A stretch of 16,212 bases of DNA from JBFXDI01 sp050181295 (GCA_050181295.1 JBFXDI010000094.1:1-16212); one strand, 5' to 3'. Positions 1-9,712 are shown, counted from the first letter of the stretch. Numbers and translations are program-made. The notes: generated by a model from the sequence alone, not told the origin.

Positions 1-1228
1 CGATCAGCAGCAGGCCCGCGACCAGATAGAAGAGCGAGGTCGAAAGCAGCCCGCCGAAGGCCTCGAAATAGATGTAGAGGAGCTCGGCGCCGAACGCGAG
101 GAAGCCCACGACCATCAGGCCGCGCCAGCCGATAGGGGTCGCCTGCACGATGGTCCACACCGAGGCCGCGAGCAGCAGCGCGCCGAAGGCCATGCCGATG
201 ATGACCGTGGGACGGAGCGACGTGAGCCCCAGGAGCCGGGAGGGCTCGACGAGCGCCAGGAGGCAGAGGCCGAGGCCGTAGAGGCCGATTGCCGCCACGA
301 TGCCCGGCGCCAGCCACTTGCGCCAGGCGAGCGCGGCCAGCACCACCGCGAGGAAGCCGAAGCCCATCCAACCGATATGGCTCGCATCGGTGAGGCGCAG
401 ATAGACGTCGTCGCGCGAGAGCTGGTGGCCGAGATGGGCGCCAAAGGCGAGGAGCGCGCCATAGATCGCGAGCGGCGCGAGGAAGTTGCGCTGCGCCTCC
501 TTCTCCGCGCGCGAGCCTGCGAGCCCCGCGGCGCAGACGGCAAGACCGAGCAGGCTCAACGGCCAGAGCTGCAGCTTCGCATCGAGCAACTCCGCGAACA
601 GCCAGACTATGAGCCCGATGAGCAACGCATGCAGCGCCACGATCGACCGCTGCCGCCAGACCAAACCGGCGCAGAGGGCGAAAGCGACGAGCGCCTGCCA
701 GGCGGCGAACTGGCTGTTGTCGGCCTTGTCCCAGACGATCCAAAGCGTGACGAGTCCGATGGCGAGAACAAGGCTCGGCGTGGAGGAGAGGAGGCCTGCC
801 GCGAGCAGCACGCCTACCGCCCACAGGAGCAGGGCGTCCGGCGTGTAGCCCGAGATGTGGTAGGTCTGGGCAATCAGCATGATGTTGGCGCCGAAGAGGA
901 CGCCGCCCACGAGCAGCGCCAGCTCGGCGAAGATCGGATGCCTCGTGCGGTGGAGCACGAAGGTCACACCGTAGGTCGCCCAGAGCGCGCCGAAGAGCAC
1001 GACGAGGCGCGTGAGCTTCGAAAGCCCGTCCCAGTTCGCGGCGACGAAGGCGATGACGGCGAAGCCGAGCAGAGCGGCGCCCAGCAGCCCGACGACGGTG
1101 GAGACGGCGATGCCCGAGCGATGGGCAAGCGCGTCCGCCTGGAGCTTCGTTTCAAGTTCGGGGCTGATCCAGCCCTCGGTCCGCCAGCGCGCGAGGTCGC
1201 CTTTAAGTCGCGAGTGGTATCCGAACAT
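1..1228 (-). CDS. DUF2157-type polytopic membrane protein (C-terminus beyond window edge)
   Basis: Reading leftward from an ATG at 1226-1228, the frame stays open to the window edge (409 codons), so the C-terminus is missing. The N-terminus begins MFGYHSRLKGDLARWRTEGW, a soluble segment of about 35 residues. It is followed by roughly ten or more hydrophobic segments such as VVGLLGAALLGFAVIAFVAA and LALLVGGVLFGANIMLIAQ. A short charged N-terminal helix before the motif 'GLLGAxLLGxAVIAFVAANWD' and many membrane spans is characteristic of DUF2157 proteins, whose function is unknown. The start lies 5 nt after the stop of the upstream aminotransferase gene, with GGAGC just upstream, so the two are probably co-transcribed and translationally coupled. 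No catalytic motif was recognised. The family call is by recollection of the pattern, not by search. Confidence 0.82.
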   Translation of the reverse strand, partial: MFGYHSRLKGDLARWRTEGWISPELETKLQADALAHRSGIAVSTVVGLLGAALLGFAVIAFVAANWDGLSKLTRLVVLFGALWATYGVTFVLHRTRHPIFAELALLVGGVLFGANIMLIAQTYHISGYTPDALLLWAVGVLLAAGLLSSTPSLVLAIGLVTLWIVWDKADNSQFAAWQALVAFALCAGLVWRQRSIVALHALLIGLIVWLFAELLDAKLQLWPLSLLGLAVCAAGLAGSRAEKEAQRNFLAPLAIYGALLAFGAHLGHQLSRDDVYLRLTDASHIGWMGFGFLAVVLAALAWRKWLAPGIVAAIGLYGLGLCLLALVEPSRLLGLTSLRPTVIIGMAFGALLLAASVWTIVQATPIGWRGLMVVGFLAFGAELLYIYFEAFGGLLSTSLFYLVAGLLLI

Positions 1229-1233
1229 GCTCG

Positions 1234-2415
1234 TCAGGCTCCGAGTGCCGACTTCACGGCCTCGCCGAGCCTCTTCAGGCGCTCGACGGGCTCGTTCGAG
1301 AAGACGAAGCGGATATACTGGTCCCCGTGCGTCTCCCCCCAGCCCTTCATGGCGGTGGCACACACTTGCCGCTCCAACAGCCGGGCCGACATCTGAACGC
1401 CATCGAGGCCGAAGTCCGAGACGCGCAGCAGGAGCGACCAGCCGCCCGCCGGCACGCCCACGGGCAGGCCCTCGAGCTGTTTCAGCACGACGTCACGCCG
1501 TCGCTCCAGCTCACCGACATAGGCCGGCAGCGTGGCGGGCGAGCGTTCGAGCGCGATGGCCGCCGCGTCCTGGCCGATGCCGACGGGCACGACCACGTTG
1601 GCGAGGCTGACCGCGACGAGATCGGGCATGGAGGCCTCGGGCGCCACGGTCCAGCCGACCCGCCAGCCGATCATGCGCAGCTCCTTCGAGGCCGAGCCTA
1701 CCGTGATGGTGCGTTCCGCCATGCCGGGGAGCCCGGCGGGATGCAAAACTTCGCGGCCGTCGAACACCAGCCGCTCCATGGCCGTGTCGAGGATGAGAAC
1801 GAGGTCGTGCGCGACGCAGAGTTTTGCGATCAGCGCCCAGTCCTCGCGGTCGAGCCATCCGCCCGACGGCATGGAGGGCGACATGAGGAGCATGGCGCGG
1901 GTCTTGGGCCCGACCGCCGCCTCGAGCGCCGTCCTGTCCAGCCGCCACTCGGCGTCGGGCGCGAAGCGGAAGGGCACGAACTTCGGCACGCCGCCGGCGA
2001 GACGCACGCGGTTGATGAGCCCGGCATAGGTGGGATCGGTGACGATCACTTCATCGTCCACATCGACCGTTGCGAGGAGCGCGTTGAGGACGCCAGAGAG
2101 GCCGCCCGCGCTGATGACGCAATTGCGGTCCCCGGCATAGAGAACGCCGGAGAGGCGTGAGACGTGCGCGGCCGCAACGTCCCGGAGCCGCCGCTGGCCG
2201 ACGAAGGGCAGGTAGGAGTTGTCGGGGTCGTGACCCGCGGCCTTGACCGTGCGCGCCACCGCCTGCGGGTCGGGAGGAATGTCGACATCGAGGTTCTCCA
2301 GGCGCAGGAAATCCCCGCCCTCCGCGTCGGCGATCGAGCCCATGCGGTCGACGCCGATGCCGGCGATGCCGGAGAGACGGGCAGGGCGGCGGACAGGCGG
2401 CATGGGCTCCCCCAT
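1234..2415 (-). CDS. Class I/II PLP-dependent aminotransferase
   Basis: A fold-type I PLP enzyme of about 393 residues, the usual family size, likely cytosolic; the amino donor and acceptor are not identifiable. Visible marks are an N-terminal substrate-loop region (RLSGIAGIGVDRMG), the cofactor phosphate-side segment (SAGGLSGVLNALL), an Asp in LILDTAMERL that would contact the pyridine nitrogen, the Schiff-base lysine in TVGSASKELRMIGWRVGW, and the substrate-carboxylate Arg near the C-terminus (YIRFVFSNEP). The usual NPxNPTG loop reads SPSMPSGGW, and the Tyr that normally follows the Asp region is absent, so this is a divergent subgroup. I chose the ATG at 2415 because GGGGTGA precedes it by 5 nt. 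An ATG at 2403 (MPPVRRPARLS) is equally possible, and the frame stays open upstream to 2562. It is followed after 5 nt by the DUF2157 gene and is divergent from guaA. Confidence 0.88.
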   Translation of the reverse strand: MGEPMPPVRRPARLSGIAGIGVDRMGSIADAEGGDFLRLENLDVDIPPDPQAVARTVKAAGHDPDNSYLPFVGQRRLRDVAAAHVSRLSGVLYAGDRNCVISAGGLSGVLNALLATVDVDDEVIVTDPTYAGLINRVRLAGGVPKFVPFRFAPDAEWRLDRTALEAAVGPKTRAMLLMSPSMPSGGWLDREDWALIAKLCVAHDLVLILDTAMERLVFDGREVLHPAGLPGMAERTITVGSASKELRMIGWRVGWTVAPEASMPDLVAVSLANVVVPVGIGQDAAAIALERSPATLPAYVGELERRRDVVLKQLEGLPVGVPAGGWSLLLRVSDFGLDGVQMSARLLERQVCATAMKGWGETHGDQYIRFVFSNEPVERLKRLGEAVKSALGA

Positions 2416-2645
2416 TGGAATCACCCCGGAGCGAAGCACGAGGCCGGGAGCGAAGTCCAGCCAGCCGGTACCGCTTGGAGCACCCTCACGCAGCCCGCTC
2501 GCCCCGCCGTGCTCTTCCTGTTTAAGGCGCAGGTTCAGGGACTTGCGCGGTTCCGCTGCCACCGCACGGCGGAAGCGCCTGGAGCGGCCAAACGGGCCTG
2601 AAATGCCATCTTGCGCATACCACCGCCTTCCCTTAATCGCTCGCC
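2416..2645. promoter_or_regulatory. Divergent intergenic region between aminotransferase gene and guaA
   Basis: About 230 bases separating two divergent starts, so promoters for both directions should lie here. I found no convincing -35/-10 pair, no strong inverted repeat and no purine or guanidine riboswitch-like structure by eye. The aminotransferase frame stays open through part of it (to 2562), so the exact boundary depends on the true aminotransferase start. guaA has no strong Shine-Dalgarno before its ATG. Confidence 0.4.
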
Positions 2646-4193
2646 ATGAGCGAGCACATTCTGATCCTCGACTTCGGCGCCCAGTACACCCAGCTCATCG
2701 CGCGCCGCGTGCGGGAAGCAGGCGTCTACTCCGAGATCGTCCCCTTCAACGCCACCGAAGCGGCCCTGGACCGGCCGGGGCTGAAGGGCATCATCCTCTC
2801 CGGCGGCCCCGCGAGCGTCACCGAGGTGAGCGCGCCCAAGGTGCCGAAGAAGGTCTTCGCGCTGGGGCTCCCGGTGCTCGGCATCTGCTACGGCCAGCAG
2901 GCCATGTGCGCCGCGCTCGGCGGCAAGGTCGAGATCTCCGACCACAAGGAGTTCGGCCGCGCCTTCCTGAAGGTGACGGGCCACTGCGCGCTCTTCGACG
3001 GCGTGTGGGGCGAGGGCGAGAGCCACCAGGTCTGGATGAGCCACGGCGACCGCGTGACCGGGATCCCTCAAGGCTTCCATGTGGTGGGGACGTCGGACGG
3101 CGCGCCCTTCGCCGCCATCGCGGACGAGAAGCGGAGCTACTATGGCGTCCAGTTCCATCCCGAGGTCGTGCACACACCGGACGGGGGAAAGCTCTACCGC
3201 AACTTCGCGCTGGAGATCTGCGGCTGCAAGGGGGACTGGTCCATGGCCTCCTTCCGGCAGGAGGAGGTCAGGCGCATCAAGCAGAAGGTGGGCTTCGAGC
3301 GGGTGATCTGCGGGCTCTCGGGCGGCGTCGATTCCGCCGTCACCGCGGTCCTCGTCCACGAGGCGATCGGCGAGCAGCTCACCTGCATCTTCGTCGACCA
3401 CGGGCTCCTGCGCCAGGGCGAGCCGGAGGATGTCGTGCGGCTGTTCCGCGAGGCCTACAACATCCCGCTCGTGCATGTGGACGCCTCAAAACTCTTCCTC
3501 GGGGCGCTGGAAGGTGTGACCGACCCGGAAGTGAAGCGTAAGACCATCGGTCGCCTGTTCGTCGAGGTCTTCGAGAAGGAAGCGAAGAAGATCGGCGGCG
3601 CGGCCTTCCTCGCGCAAGGCACGCTCTATCCGGATGTGATCGAGTCCGTCTCCTTCGTCGGCGGGCCGTCGGTCACGATCAAGTCGCATCACAATGTCGG
3701 CGGGCTTCCAGAGCGCATGAACATGAAGCTCGTGGAGCCCTTGCGCGAGCTCTTCAAGGACGAGGTGCGGCTTCTAGGGCGCGAGCTGGGGCTTCCCGCG
3801 CATTTCGTGGACCGGCATCCCTTCCCGGGACCGGGTCTCGCCATCCGCGTGCCGGGCGCCATCACGCGCGATAAACTCGACATCCTGCGCAAGGCGGACG
3901 TGATCTATCTGGACGAGATCCGCAAAGCCGGGCTCTACGACGCCATCTGGCAGGCCTTCGCGGTGCTGCTCCCCGTGCAGACGGTGGGCGTCATGGGCGA
4001 CGGGCGCACCTACGACTATGCATGCGCGCTCCGTGCCGTGACCTCGACCGACGGCATGACGGCCGATTACTTCCACTTCGACCACGAGTTCCTGTCGCGC
4101 ACGGCGACGCGCATCATCAACGAGGTGCGCGGCATCAACCGAGTGGTCTACGACATCACCTCAAAGCCCCCCGGCACGATCGAGTGGGAGTAG
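2646..4193 (+). CDS. guaA: GMP synthase (glutamine-hydrolysing)
   Basis: Converts XMP to GMP using glutamine and ATP, the last step of guanine nucleotide synthesis, in the cytosol. The 515 residues match the normal full length of the one-chain enzyme. The N-terminal class I glutamine amidotransferase domain starts MSEHILILDFGAQYTQLIAR and carries the nucleophile Cys81 in GICYGQQ and the His171/Glu173 pair in QFHPEV. The ATP-pyrophosphatase domain has the PP-loop SGGVDS at 225-230. The C-terminal dimerisation domain contains HPFPGPGLAIR and ends in the conserved KPPGTIEWE. It stops 25 nt before the convergent LysR gene. The last 74 bases recur in degenerate form at 15343-15416, which marks this gene's 3' end as the likely insertion point of the catabolic island that follows. 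Confidence 0.98.
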   Translation: MSEHILILDFGAQYTQLIARRVREAGVYSEIVPFNATEAALDRPGLKGIILSGGPASVTEVSAPKVPKKVFALGLPVLGICYGQQAMCAALGGKVEISDHKEFGRAFLKVTGHCALFDGVWGEGESHQVWMSHGDRVTGIPQGFHVVGTSDGAPFAAIADEKRSYYGVQFHPEVVHTPDGGKLYRNFALEICGCKGDWSMASFRQEEVRRIKQKVGFERVICGLSGGVDSAVTAVLVHEAIGEQLTCIFVDHGLLRQGEPEDVVRLFREAYNIPLVHVDASKLFLGALEGVTDPEVKRKTIGRLFVEVFEKEAKKIGGAAFLAQGTLYPDVIESVSFVGGPSVTIKSHHNVGGLPERMNMKLVEPLRELFKDEVRLLGRELGLPAHFVDRHPFPGPGLAIRVPGAITRDKLDILRKADVIYLDEIRKAGLYDAIWQAFAVLLPVQTVGVMGDGRTYDYACALRAVTSTDGMTADYFHFDHEFLSRTATRIINEVRGINRVVYDITSKPPGTIEWE

Positions 4194-4195
4194 AG
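4122..4195 (+). repeat. guaA 3'-end direct repeat, functional copy (candidate left attachment site)
   Basis: The last 72 bases of guaA plus two following bases match 15343-15416 at 59 of 74 positions by hand alignment without gaps (about 80%). Similarity stops sharply upstream of GAGGTGCG in both copies. The longest identical blocks are GACATCACCTC and GGCACGATCGAG. Here the copy is intact and in frame, encoding EVRGINRVVYDITSKPPG followed by TIEWE and a TAG stop. An element that supplies a replacement 3' end to its target gene leaves this arrangement. Confidence 0.8.
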
Positions 4196-4218
4196 GCGAC
4201 AAGGCAAGGCGATCCACA

Positions 4219-5139
4219 TCACAGCGCGTTGCCCAGCGCGTGATGCGCCATCGAGAAGGTGCGCCGAAAATAGTTCCTGAAGGCATCCATCGCCGGAGTG
4301 AACTCGACGCTGCGGCGCCATGCCAGCCCGATGTCCATCGAGGGGACCGGATCGCTTGGAACGATCGTCTCGATGCGCTTGCCCTCCAGCGACCACGGCC
4401 GGTGAATCATGTCGGACAGAATGGCGACGCCGTGACCGTTGGCGACCATCGATCGCACCGCCTCGGTCGAGGACGTCCTGAACTTGACCTGCGGGCGATA
4501 GGGCGTGCGGCTCCAGTAGCGCAATGCCGTGTGCGCGGCCTCGTCGATCGTCAGCATGATATAGGGCTCTTCGGCGACCTCCTTCAGTCCGACATTGTCC
4601 CGGGACAGCAGCCGGTGCTTCGCGGGAAGCCACAGCCGGCGCTTCGAGCTCAGGAGGGTCTCCGTCATGATATCGGGATTGGTGTTGTTCGACGTCAGTA
4701 TGACGGCCAAGTCGTACCGATGCGAAAGAAGACCTTCCTCGATGGCCTCGCGCGTCATCTCGAAGAGCTGGATTTCAAGCTTGGGGAAGACCCGCGCGAG
4801 CCGGTCGATGTGATGCGGCAGGAAATAGCCGAGGACCGTGTATGTCGCGGCGACGTTCAAGCTGCCCTCAAAGTCGACGCATGGGGCCTGGACCGCCATC
4901 GCTTCCTTGAGCTTGCTCAGGATGTCGTTGGCATGGAACAGGAACTCCCGGCCCGTTGAGGTCAGTTCCATGCCATGGGCCGTGCGCACGAAGAGATCCG
5001 TGCCGACCGCGTTCTCGAGCTCCTTGATGGCCGTCGTAATTGCGGATTGCGAGATGGAAAGGTCGACTGCCGCCTGGGAAACCTGCCCGTGTTCGGCCGT
5101 TGAAACGAAGTAGCGAATTTGACGAACTGTCGGCGTCAT
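4219..5139 (-). CDS. LysR-family transcriptional regulator
   Basis: A 306-residue LysR-type regulator, normal length for the family. The N-terminal winged helix-turn-helix spans about residues 3-62, with RQIRYFVSTAEHGQVSQAA, then SISQSAITTAIKELE and the wing GTDLFVRTAHGMELT. A linker helix follows (about 63-90), then the periplasmic-binding-protein-like effector domain from about EGSLNVAATYTVL to the end. These proteins usually bind a pathway metabolite and act on a divergent promoter. This gene is divergent from the LamB/biotin-enzyme operon across 259 bases, so it is the obvious local regulator, probably an activator responding to the imported compound or a catabolite; this is inference. 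The start ATG at 5139 has a G-rich stretch (GGGGG) a few bases upstream. Its 3' end converges on guaA with a 25 nt gap and no visible terminator hairpin. Confidence 0.95.
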   Translation of the reverse strand: MTPTVRQIRYFVSTAEHGQVSQAAVDLSISQSAITTAIKELENAVGTDLFVRTAHGMELTSTGREFLFHANDILSKLKEAMAVQAPCVDFEGSLNVAATYTVLGYFLPHHIDRLARVFPKLEIQLFEMTREAIEEGLLSHRYDLAVILTSNNTNPDIMTETLLSSKRRLWLPAKHRLLSRDNVGLKEVAEEPYIMLTIDEAAHTALRYWSRTPYRPQVKFRTSSTEAVRSMVANGHGVAILSDMIHRPWSLEGKRIETIVPSDPVPSMDIGLAWRRSVEFTPAMDAFRNYFRRTFSMAHHALGNAL

Positions 5140-5398
5140 GGCAGCCCCCGCTTATTGTATAATGCTCCTATAAGTTTTCTGAATTTGCAATAACTCGGCC
5201 CTCTCTCAGTGTTGCCTCTGATGTGTGGTCAGCCGTTTCAGTTGCGTATCTAAGGGGTTAGCGCATTCAAGGCTCGGACTATGAGATCTGAAAAATAGAA
5301 TAGCCGCCACTGAAGATTGAATTTTCCAATTCGATAGGTCTGCGATAGCGTTTTCCCGTCGGCCAGCGATGGCCGTCAGCCATAACGTGGGAGGCGGT
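5140..5398. promoter_or_regulatory. Divergent regulatory region between LysR gene and LamB operon
   Basis: This stretch is clearly more A+T-rich than its surroundings and must hold the promoters of both the regulator and the operon. Two inverted repeats are visible. CTTAT (5151-5155) and ATAAG (5170-5174) are separated by 14 bases and sit about 12 bases upstream of the LysR start. GAATT (5319-5323) and AATTC (5328-5332) are separated by 4 bases, about 67 bases before the LamB start. LysR proteins typically bind interrupted dyads in such places, so either could be an operator. No consensus -35/-10 pair could be assigned with confidence. Confidence 0.5.
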
Positions 5399-6199
5399 GT
5401 GGCGGTCACTATCGTCGATGTGAATTGCGATATGGGGGAAGGCTTCGGCCATTGGCGTCTCTCCGACACCGATGACGCGCGCCTCATGGAGCTGATCAGC
5501 TCGGCCAATATCGCGACCGGTTTTCATGCCGGGGATCCCAACCTGATGGACGCCACCGTCCGGCTGGCGATGCAGCACGGCGTCGGCATCGGCGCCCATC
5601 CGGGCTACCGCGACCTGCAGGGTTTCGGGCGCCGCCGCATCAGCGGCGGCAATGACGAGCTCGTCAACGACATCGTCTACCAGGTCGGCGCGCTGCGCGA
5701 ATTCACGCGCCGCCACGGCGCCCAGCTTCAGCACGTCAAGCCGCACGGCGCGCTCTACATGGAACTGGCCGTCAATGCCGACATGTCGCGCGCGCTGGTC
5801 GACATGCTGCGCACCGTGGCCCCCAACGCTTTCCTGTTCTGCATGGGCGTTTCGCAGACCTATCGCATCGCCGTCGAGGCCGGCCAGCCGGCGATCCGCG
5901 AGTTCTATGCCGACCGCGACTACGACCGCTCGGGCTCGATCGTGTTCACCCGCAGGGTCGGCCGGCTCGACCCGCAGGCGACCGCCGACAAGGTCGTGCG
6001 CGCCTGCATCGACGGCAAGGTGCGCACGGTCGAAGGCGACGACATCGACATCGAGTTCGAGTCGGTCTGCTTCCATTCCGACACGCCCGGCTGCCTCGAG
6101 ATCGCGCGCGCCATGCATTCGGCCCTGGTCGCCCAGGGCATCCGCATTTCCCCCGTCTCCGAACTCCCCGTCAAGCAAGCCCACGCCGCGAGAGGATGA
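5399..6199 (+). CDS. LamB/YcsF (PxpA-like) family protein, first copy
   Basis: Member of the LamB/YcsF family, whose E. coli member PxpA works with PxpB and PxpC as an ATP-dependent 5-oxoprolinase and whose fungal namesake is needed for growth on lactams. Family blocks appear in order: VDVNCDMGEGFG, NIATGFHAGDP, GAHPGYRDLQGFGRRR, VKPHGALY, YADRDYDRSGSIV and VCFHSDTPG. Two blocks differ from E. coli PxpA: NIACGFH has Thr instead of Cys, and LHGD reads FHSD. I chose the GTG at 5399 (266 residues) because GGGAGG lies 4 bases upstream and the family normally begins just before the NCDMGE block. An in-frame ATG at 5369 has no good ribosome site but is possible. It is the first gene of the operon and ends 2 bases before the BCCP start. 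Confidence 0.92.
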   Translation: MAVTIVDVNCDMGEGFGHWRLSDTDDARLMELISSANIATGFHAGDPNLMDATVRLAMQHGVGIGAHPGYRDLQGFGRRRISGGNDELVNDIVYQVGALREFTRRHGAQLQHVKPHGALYMELAVNADMSRALVDMLRTVAPNAFLFCMGVSQTYRIAVEAGQPAIREFYADRDYDRSGSIVFTRRVGRLDPQATADKVVRACIDGKVRTVEGDDIDIEFESVCFHSDTPGCLEIARAMHSALVAQGIRISPVSELPVKQAHAARG

Positions 6200-6201
6200 G
6201 A

Positions 6202-6440
6202 ATGAGCAAGATCGAGATCAAGTCGCCACTGCCGGGCGTCTTCTATCGCAAGCCCTCCCCGGACAACCCGCCCTTCAAGGCCGACGGCGACGCGGTCGGG
6301 CCAGACGACGTCATCGGGCTCGTCGAGGTGATGAAGTCCTTCCACGAGATCAAGGCCGGCGTGGCGGGCCGCAACATCCGCTTCGTCATCGACGATACCG
6401 ACGCGATCATGGCCGGTCAGGCGCTGGCGGAGGTCGAGGC

Positions 6441-6444
<4 letters not shown>
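6202..6444 (+). CDS. Biotin carboxyl carrier protein, minimal (biotinyl domain only)
   Basis: An 80-residue protein that is essentially one biotinyl/lipoyl attachment domain. The acceptor is probably Lys45 in GLVEVMKSFHEI, equivalent to the usual E-A-M-K-M motif but with Val and Ser at the flanking positions. MSKIEIKSPLPGVFYRKPSP forms the first half of the barrel. It lacks the long Ala/Pro-rich leader of E. coli AccB, so it resembles carrier proteins of specialised carboxylases more than fatty-acid BCCP. Its role would be to carry carboxybiotin from the biotin carboxylase encoded next to the AHS1/AHS2 subunits. The ATG at 6202 is preferred because GAGAGG precedes it by 6 bases; an ATG at 6196 overlaps the upstream stop but sits directly on that site. 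Its stop overlaps the next start as GTGA. Confidence 0.93.
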
Positions 6445-7825
<1,381 letters not shown>

Positions 7826-7826
<1 letters not shown>

Positions 7827-8701
7827 TGAAGAACCGCTACGCCTTCGGTGGCGACGAGCACCTTTTCGTCGAGTGCGACGAGAGCATGTCGCTGGAGGCT
7901 TTCTTCAAGAGCCTCTCCATGACCAATGCCGTGCGCGACGCGCAGATCACCGGTATCACCGAGATCTGCCCCGCCAACGCTTCCTTCCAGATCAAGTTCG
8001 ACCCGGACCGCATCAAGCCCGACGACATCTTGCGCGAGGTCGAGGCGATCGAGGAGAAAGCCGAGAAGACCGATCCGGTCATCAAGACACGCATCGTCGA
8101 GATCCCGGTCTACTACCAGGATCCGTGGACGAACGAGACGCTGATGCGTTTCCGTGAGCGCCATCAGGATCCGAAGGCGACCGACCTCGAATATGCCGCG
8201 CGCATCAATGGCCTCGGCGGCGTCCCCGATTTCGTCGCCGCCCATTCCGGCTCGCCCTGGTTCGTCTCCATGGTCGGCTTCGTCGCCGGCTTGCCCTTCA
8301 TGTACCAGATGGTCGACCGGCCGCGGCAGTTGCAGGTGCCGAAATATCTGAGGCCCCGCACCGATACGCCCAAGCTCACCGTCGGTCACGGCGGCTGCTT
8401 CTCCTGCATCTATTCGGTGCGCGGCGCCGGCGGCTACCAGATGTTCGGCATCACGCCGATGCCGATCTACGATCCTGAGCAGAAGACAACCTATCTGCGC
8501 GACTTCATGGTCTTCTTCCGCCCGGGCGACATCGTGAAGTTCACGCCGATCGGCCGCGAGGAGCACGACGCCATCCAAGGCGACGTCGCCGCCGGCCGCT
8601 TCACGCCGAAGATGGCCGACGTGACCTTCGACCTGACCGAGTTCCGCAACGACATCGACGGCTACAACCACCGGCTGGAGGGCACCATCAATGGCCGCTA
8701 G
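7826..8701 (+). CDS. AHS1 domain protein (PxpB/KipI-like; urea-carboxylase-type carboxyltransferase half)
   Basis: A 291-residue protein recognisable as AHS1/KipI-like from order and local motifs: KTRIVEIPVYYQ, a helical middle, VSMVGFVAGLPFMYQM, RPRTDTPKLTVGHGGC, YSVRGAGGYQMFGITPMPIY and FFRPGDIVKFTPI. In PxpB proteins the corresponding stretches read LGFxPGFPYL, PRxxVPAGSVGIAGxQTGIYP and SPGGWxLIGRTP, so this is a strongly diverged branch, longer than the 220-240 residues usual for PxpB. AHS1 and AHS2 domains also form the carboxyltransferase part of urea carboxylase. With BC and BCCP next door, I infer that role here rather than 5-oxoprolinase alone. The start ATG overlaps the biotin carboxylase stop (TGATG) and has GGGAGGT about 7 bases upstream. 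The stop lies inside the next gene (11-base overlap). Confidence 0.9.
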
Positions 8702-9662
8702 GGTTCTCAATCCGGGCCTCTCCACCACGGTGCAGGATCTCGGCCGGCCGGGCTATTTTCATCTCGGCATTCCGATCGGCGGCGCCATGGACCGTCTCGC
8801 CATGCGAGCGGCCAATCTTCTGGTCGGCAACGACGAAGGCGCGGCCGGGCTGGAGGCCGTCTTCGTCGGGCCGGAGCTGGAGTTCACGAAGGACACGGTG
8901 ATCTCCGTCACCGGCGCCGACATGCCGGTCAAGATCGACGGCGAGGAGCAGCAGACCTGGACAGCCATACCCGTGAAGTCGGGTCAGGTGCTCAGCTTCG
9001 GCTTCCTGCAGAAGGGCGCGCGCATCTATATCGCCATCGCCGGCGGCATCGACGTTCCGGTTCAGCTCGGCAGCCGCTCGACCTATCCGATCGGGGCGCT
9101 CGGGGGCTTCAAGGGCCGCGCCGTGGCCAAGGGCGACGAGCTGCCGGTGGGCAGGGCAGGGAAGGCGGTGAACGGCAAGTCCGTGCCCGAAGCGCTGCGC
9201 CGCCGTCCCGGCATGCCGGCCGAGCTGCGCGTTGTGCCCGGCCTCTACTGGCATCGCGTCACCGAAGAGACGCACAAAAGCTTCTTCGACGACCAGTGGA
9301 AGGTCGCGCCGGAAGCCGACCGCATGGGCTACCGCTTCCGCGGCGGCCGGCCGATGCAGTTCGTCGAGCGCGAGCAGCCTTTCGGCGCCGGCTCCGACCC
9401 GTCCAACATCGTCGACAGCTGCTATCCCTACGGCTCGATCCAGGTGCCGGGCGGCACCGAGCCGATCATCCTGCATCGCGATGCCGTTTCCGGCGGCGGC
9501 TATTTCATGGTCGGCACGGTGGTGTCGGCCGACATGGACCTGATTGGGCAGCTTCAGCCCAACACGCCCACCCGCTTCGTCGAGGTCGATATGGCAGGCG
9601 CTCTTAAGGCGCGGGCCGACCGCAACAAGGTGCTCGACCGCATCCGCGGCGCGCTCAGCTAG
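8691..9662 (+). CDS. AHS2 domain protein (PxpC/KipA-like; urea-carboxylase-type carboxyltransferase half)
   Basis: A 323-residue AHS2/KipA-family protein of normal length. Conserved blocks are LNPGLSTTVQDLGRPGY, HLGIPIGGAMDRLAMRAAN, LLVGNDEGAAGLEAVFVGP, IYIAIAGGIDVPVQLGSRST, a downstream ADRMGYRFRGG (family SDRMGYRL), YPYGSIQVPGGTEPIIL and SGGGYFMVGTVVSADMDLIG. This is closer to consensus than its AHS1 partner. The family pairs with AHS1 in 5-oxoprolinase (PxpBC) and within the carboxyltransferase domain of urea carboxylase. The ATG at 8691 overlaps the upstream gene by 11 bases, typical of tightly coupled subunits made in equal amounts. The protein is followed by a 7-bp hairpin and then the transporter genes. 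Confidence 0.94.
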   Translation: MAARVLNPGLSTTVQDLGRPGYFHLGIPIGGAMDRLAMRAANLLVGNDEGAAGLEAVFVGPELEFTKDTVISVTGADMPVKIDGEEQQTWTAIPVKSGQVLSFGFLQKGARIYIAIAGGIDVPVQLGSRSTYPIGALGGFKGRAVAKGDELPVGRAGKAVNGKSVPEALRRRPGMPAELRVVPGLYWHRVTEETHKSFFDDQWKVAPEADRMGYRFRGGRPMQFVEREQPFGAGSDPSNIVDSCYPYGSIQVPGGTEPIILHRDAVSGGGYFMVGTVVSADMDLIGQLQPNTPTRFVEVDMAGALKARADRNKVLDRIRGALS

Positions 9663-9668
9663 TGCATA

Positions 9669-9687
9669 CCGGACGGGAGGCGTCCGG
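9669..9687 (+). promoter_or_regulatory. Intercistronic hairpin between AHS2 gene and binding-protein gene
   Basis: CCGGACG (9669-9675) and CGTCCGG (9681-9687) form a perfect 7-bp stem with a 5-base loop GGAGG. It begins 7 bases after the AHS2 stop and ends about 25 bases before the binding-protein start. There is no run of T after it, so it is not a canonical intrinsic terminator. It may mark mRNA processing or protect a segment. The loop sequence GGAGG is itself Shine-Dalgarno-like, but it is too far from the start to be used. Confidence 0.5.
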
Positions 9688-9712
9688 CCCAAACGCAAGA
9701 AAGGGGAGTGAC

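Noticed and set aside
377..1396. Plus-strand open frame of 339 codons
   Set aside because: Its product is low-complexity, rich in Arg/Glu/Asp, and antisense to a clearly coding polytopic membrane protein; it is a shadow in high-GC DNA.
2243..3541. Plus-strand open frame of 432 codons overlapping the aminotransferase gene and guaA
   Set aside because: Arg/Pro-rich product with no family features, out of frame with guaA, which is unmistakable.
5652..6440. Upstream extension of the biotin carboxylase reading frame
   Set aside because: The frame is open back through the LamB gene, but the added residues are Ser/Arg-rich shadow sequence; the GTG at 6441 matches the family N-terminus.
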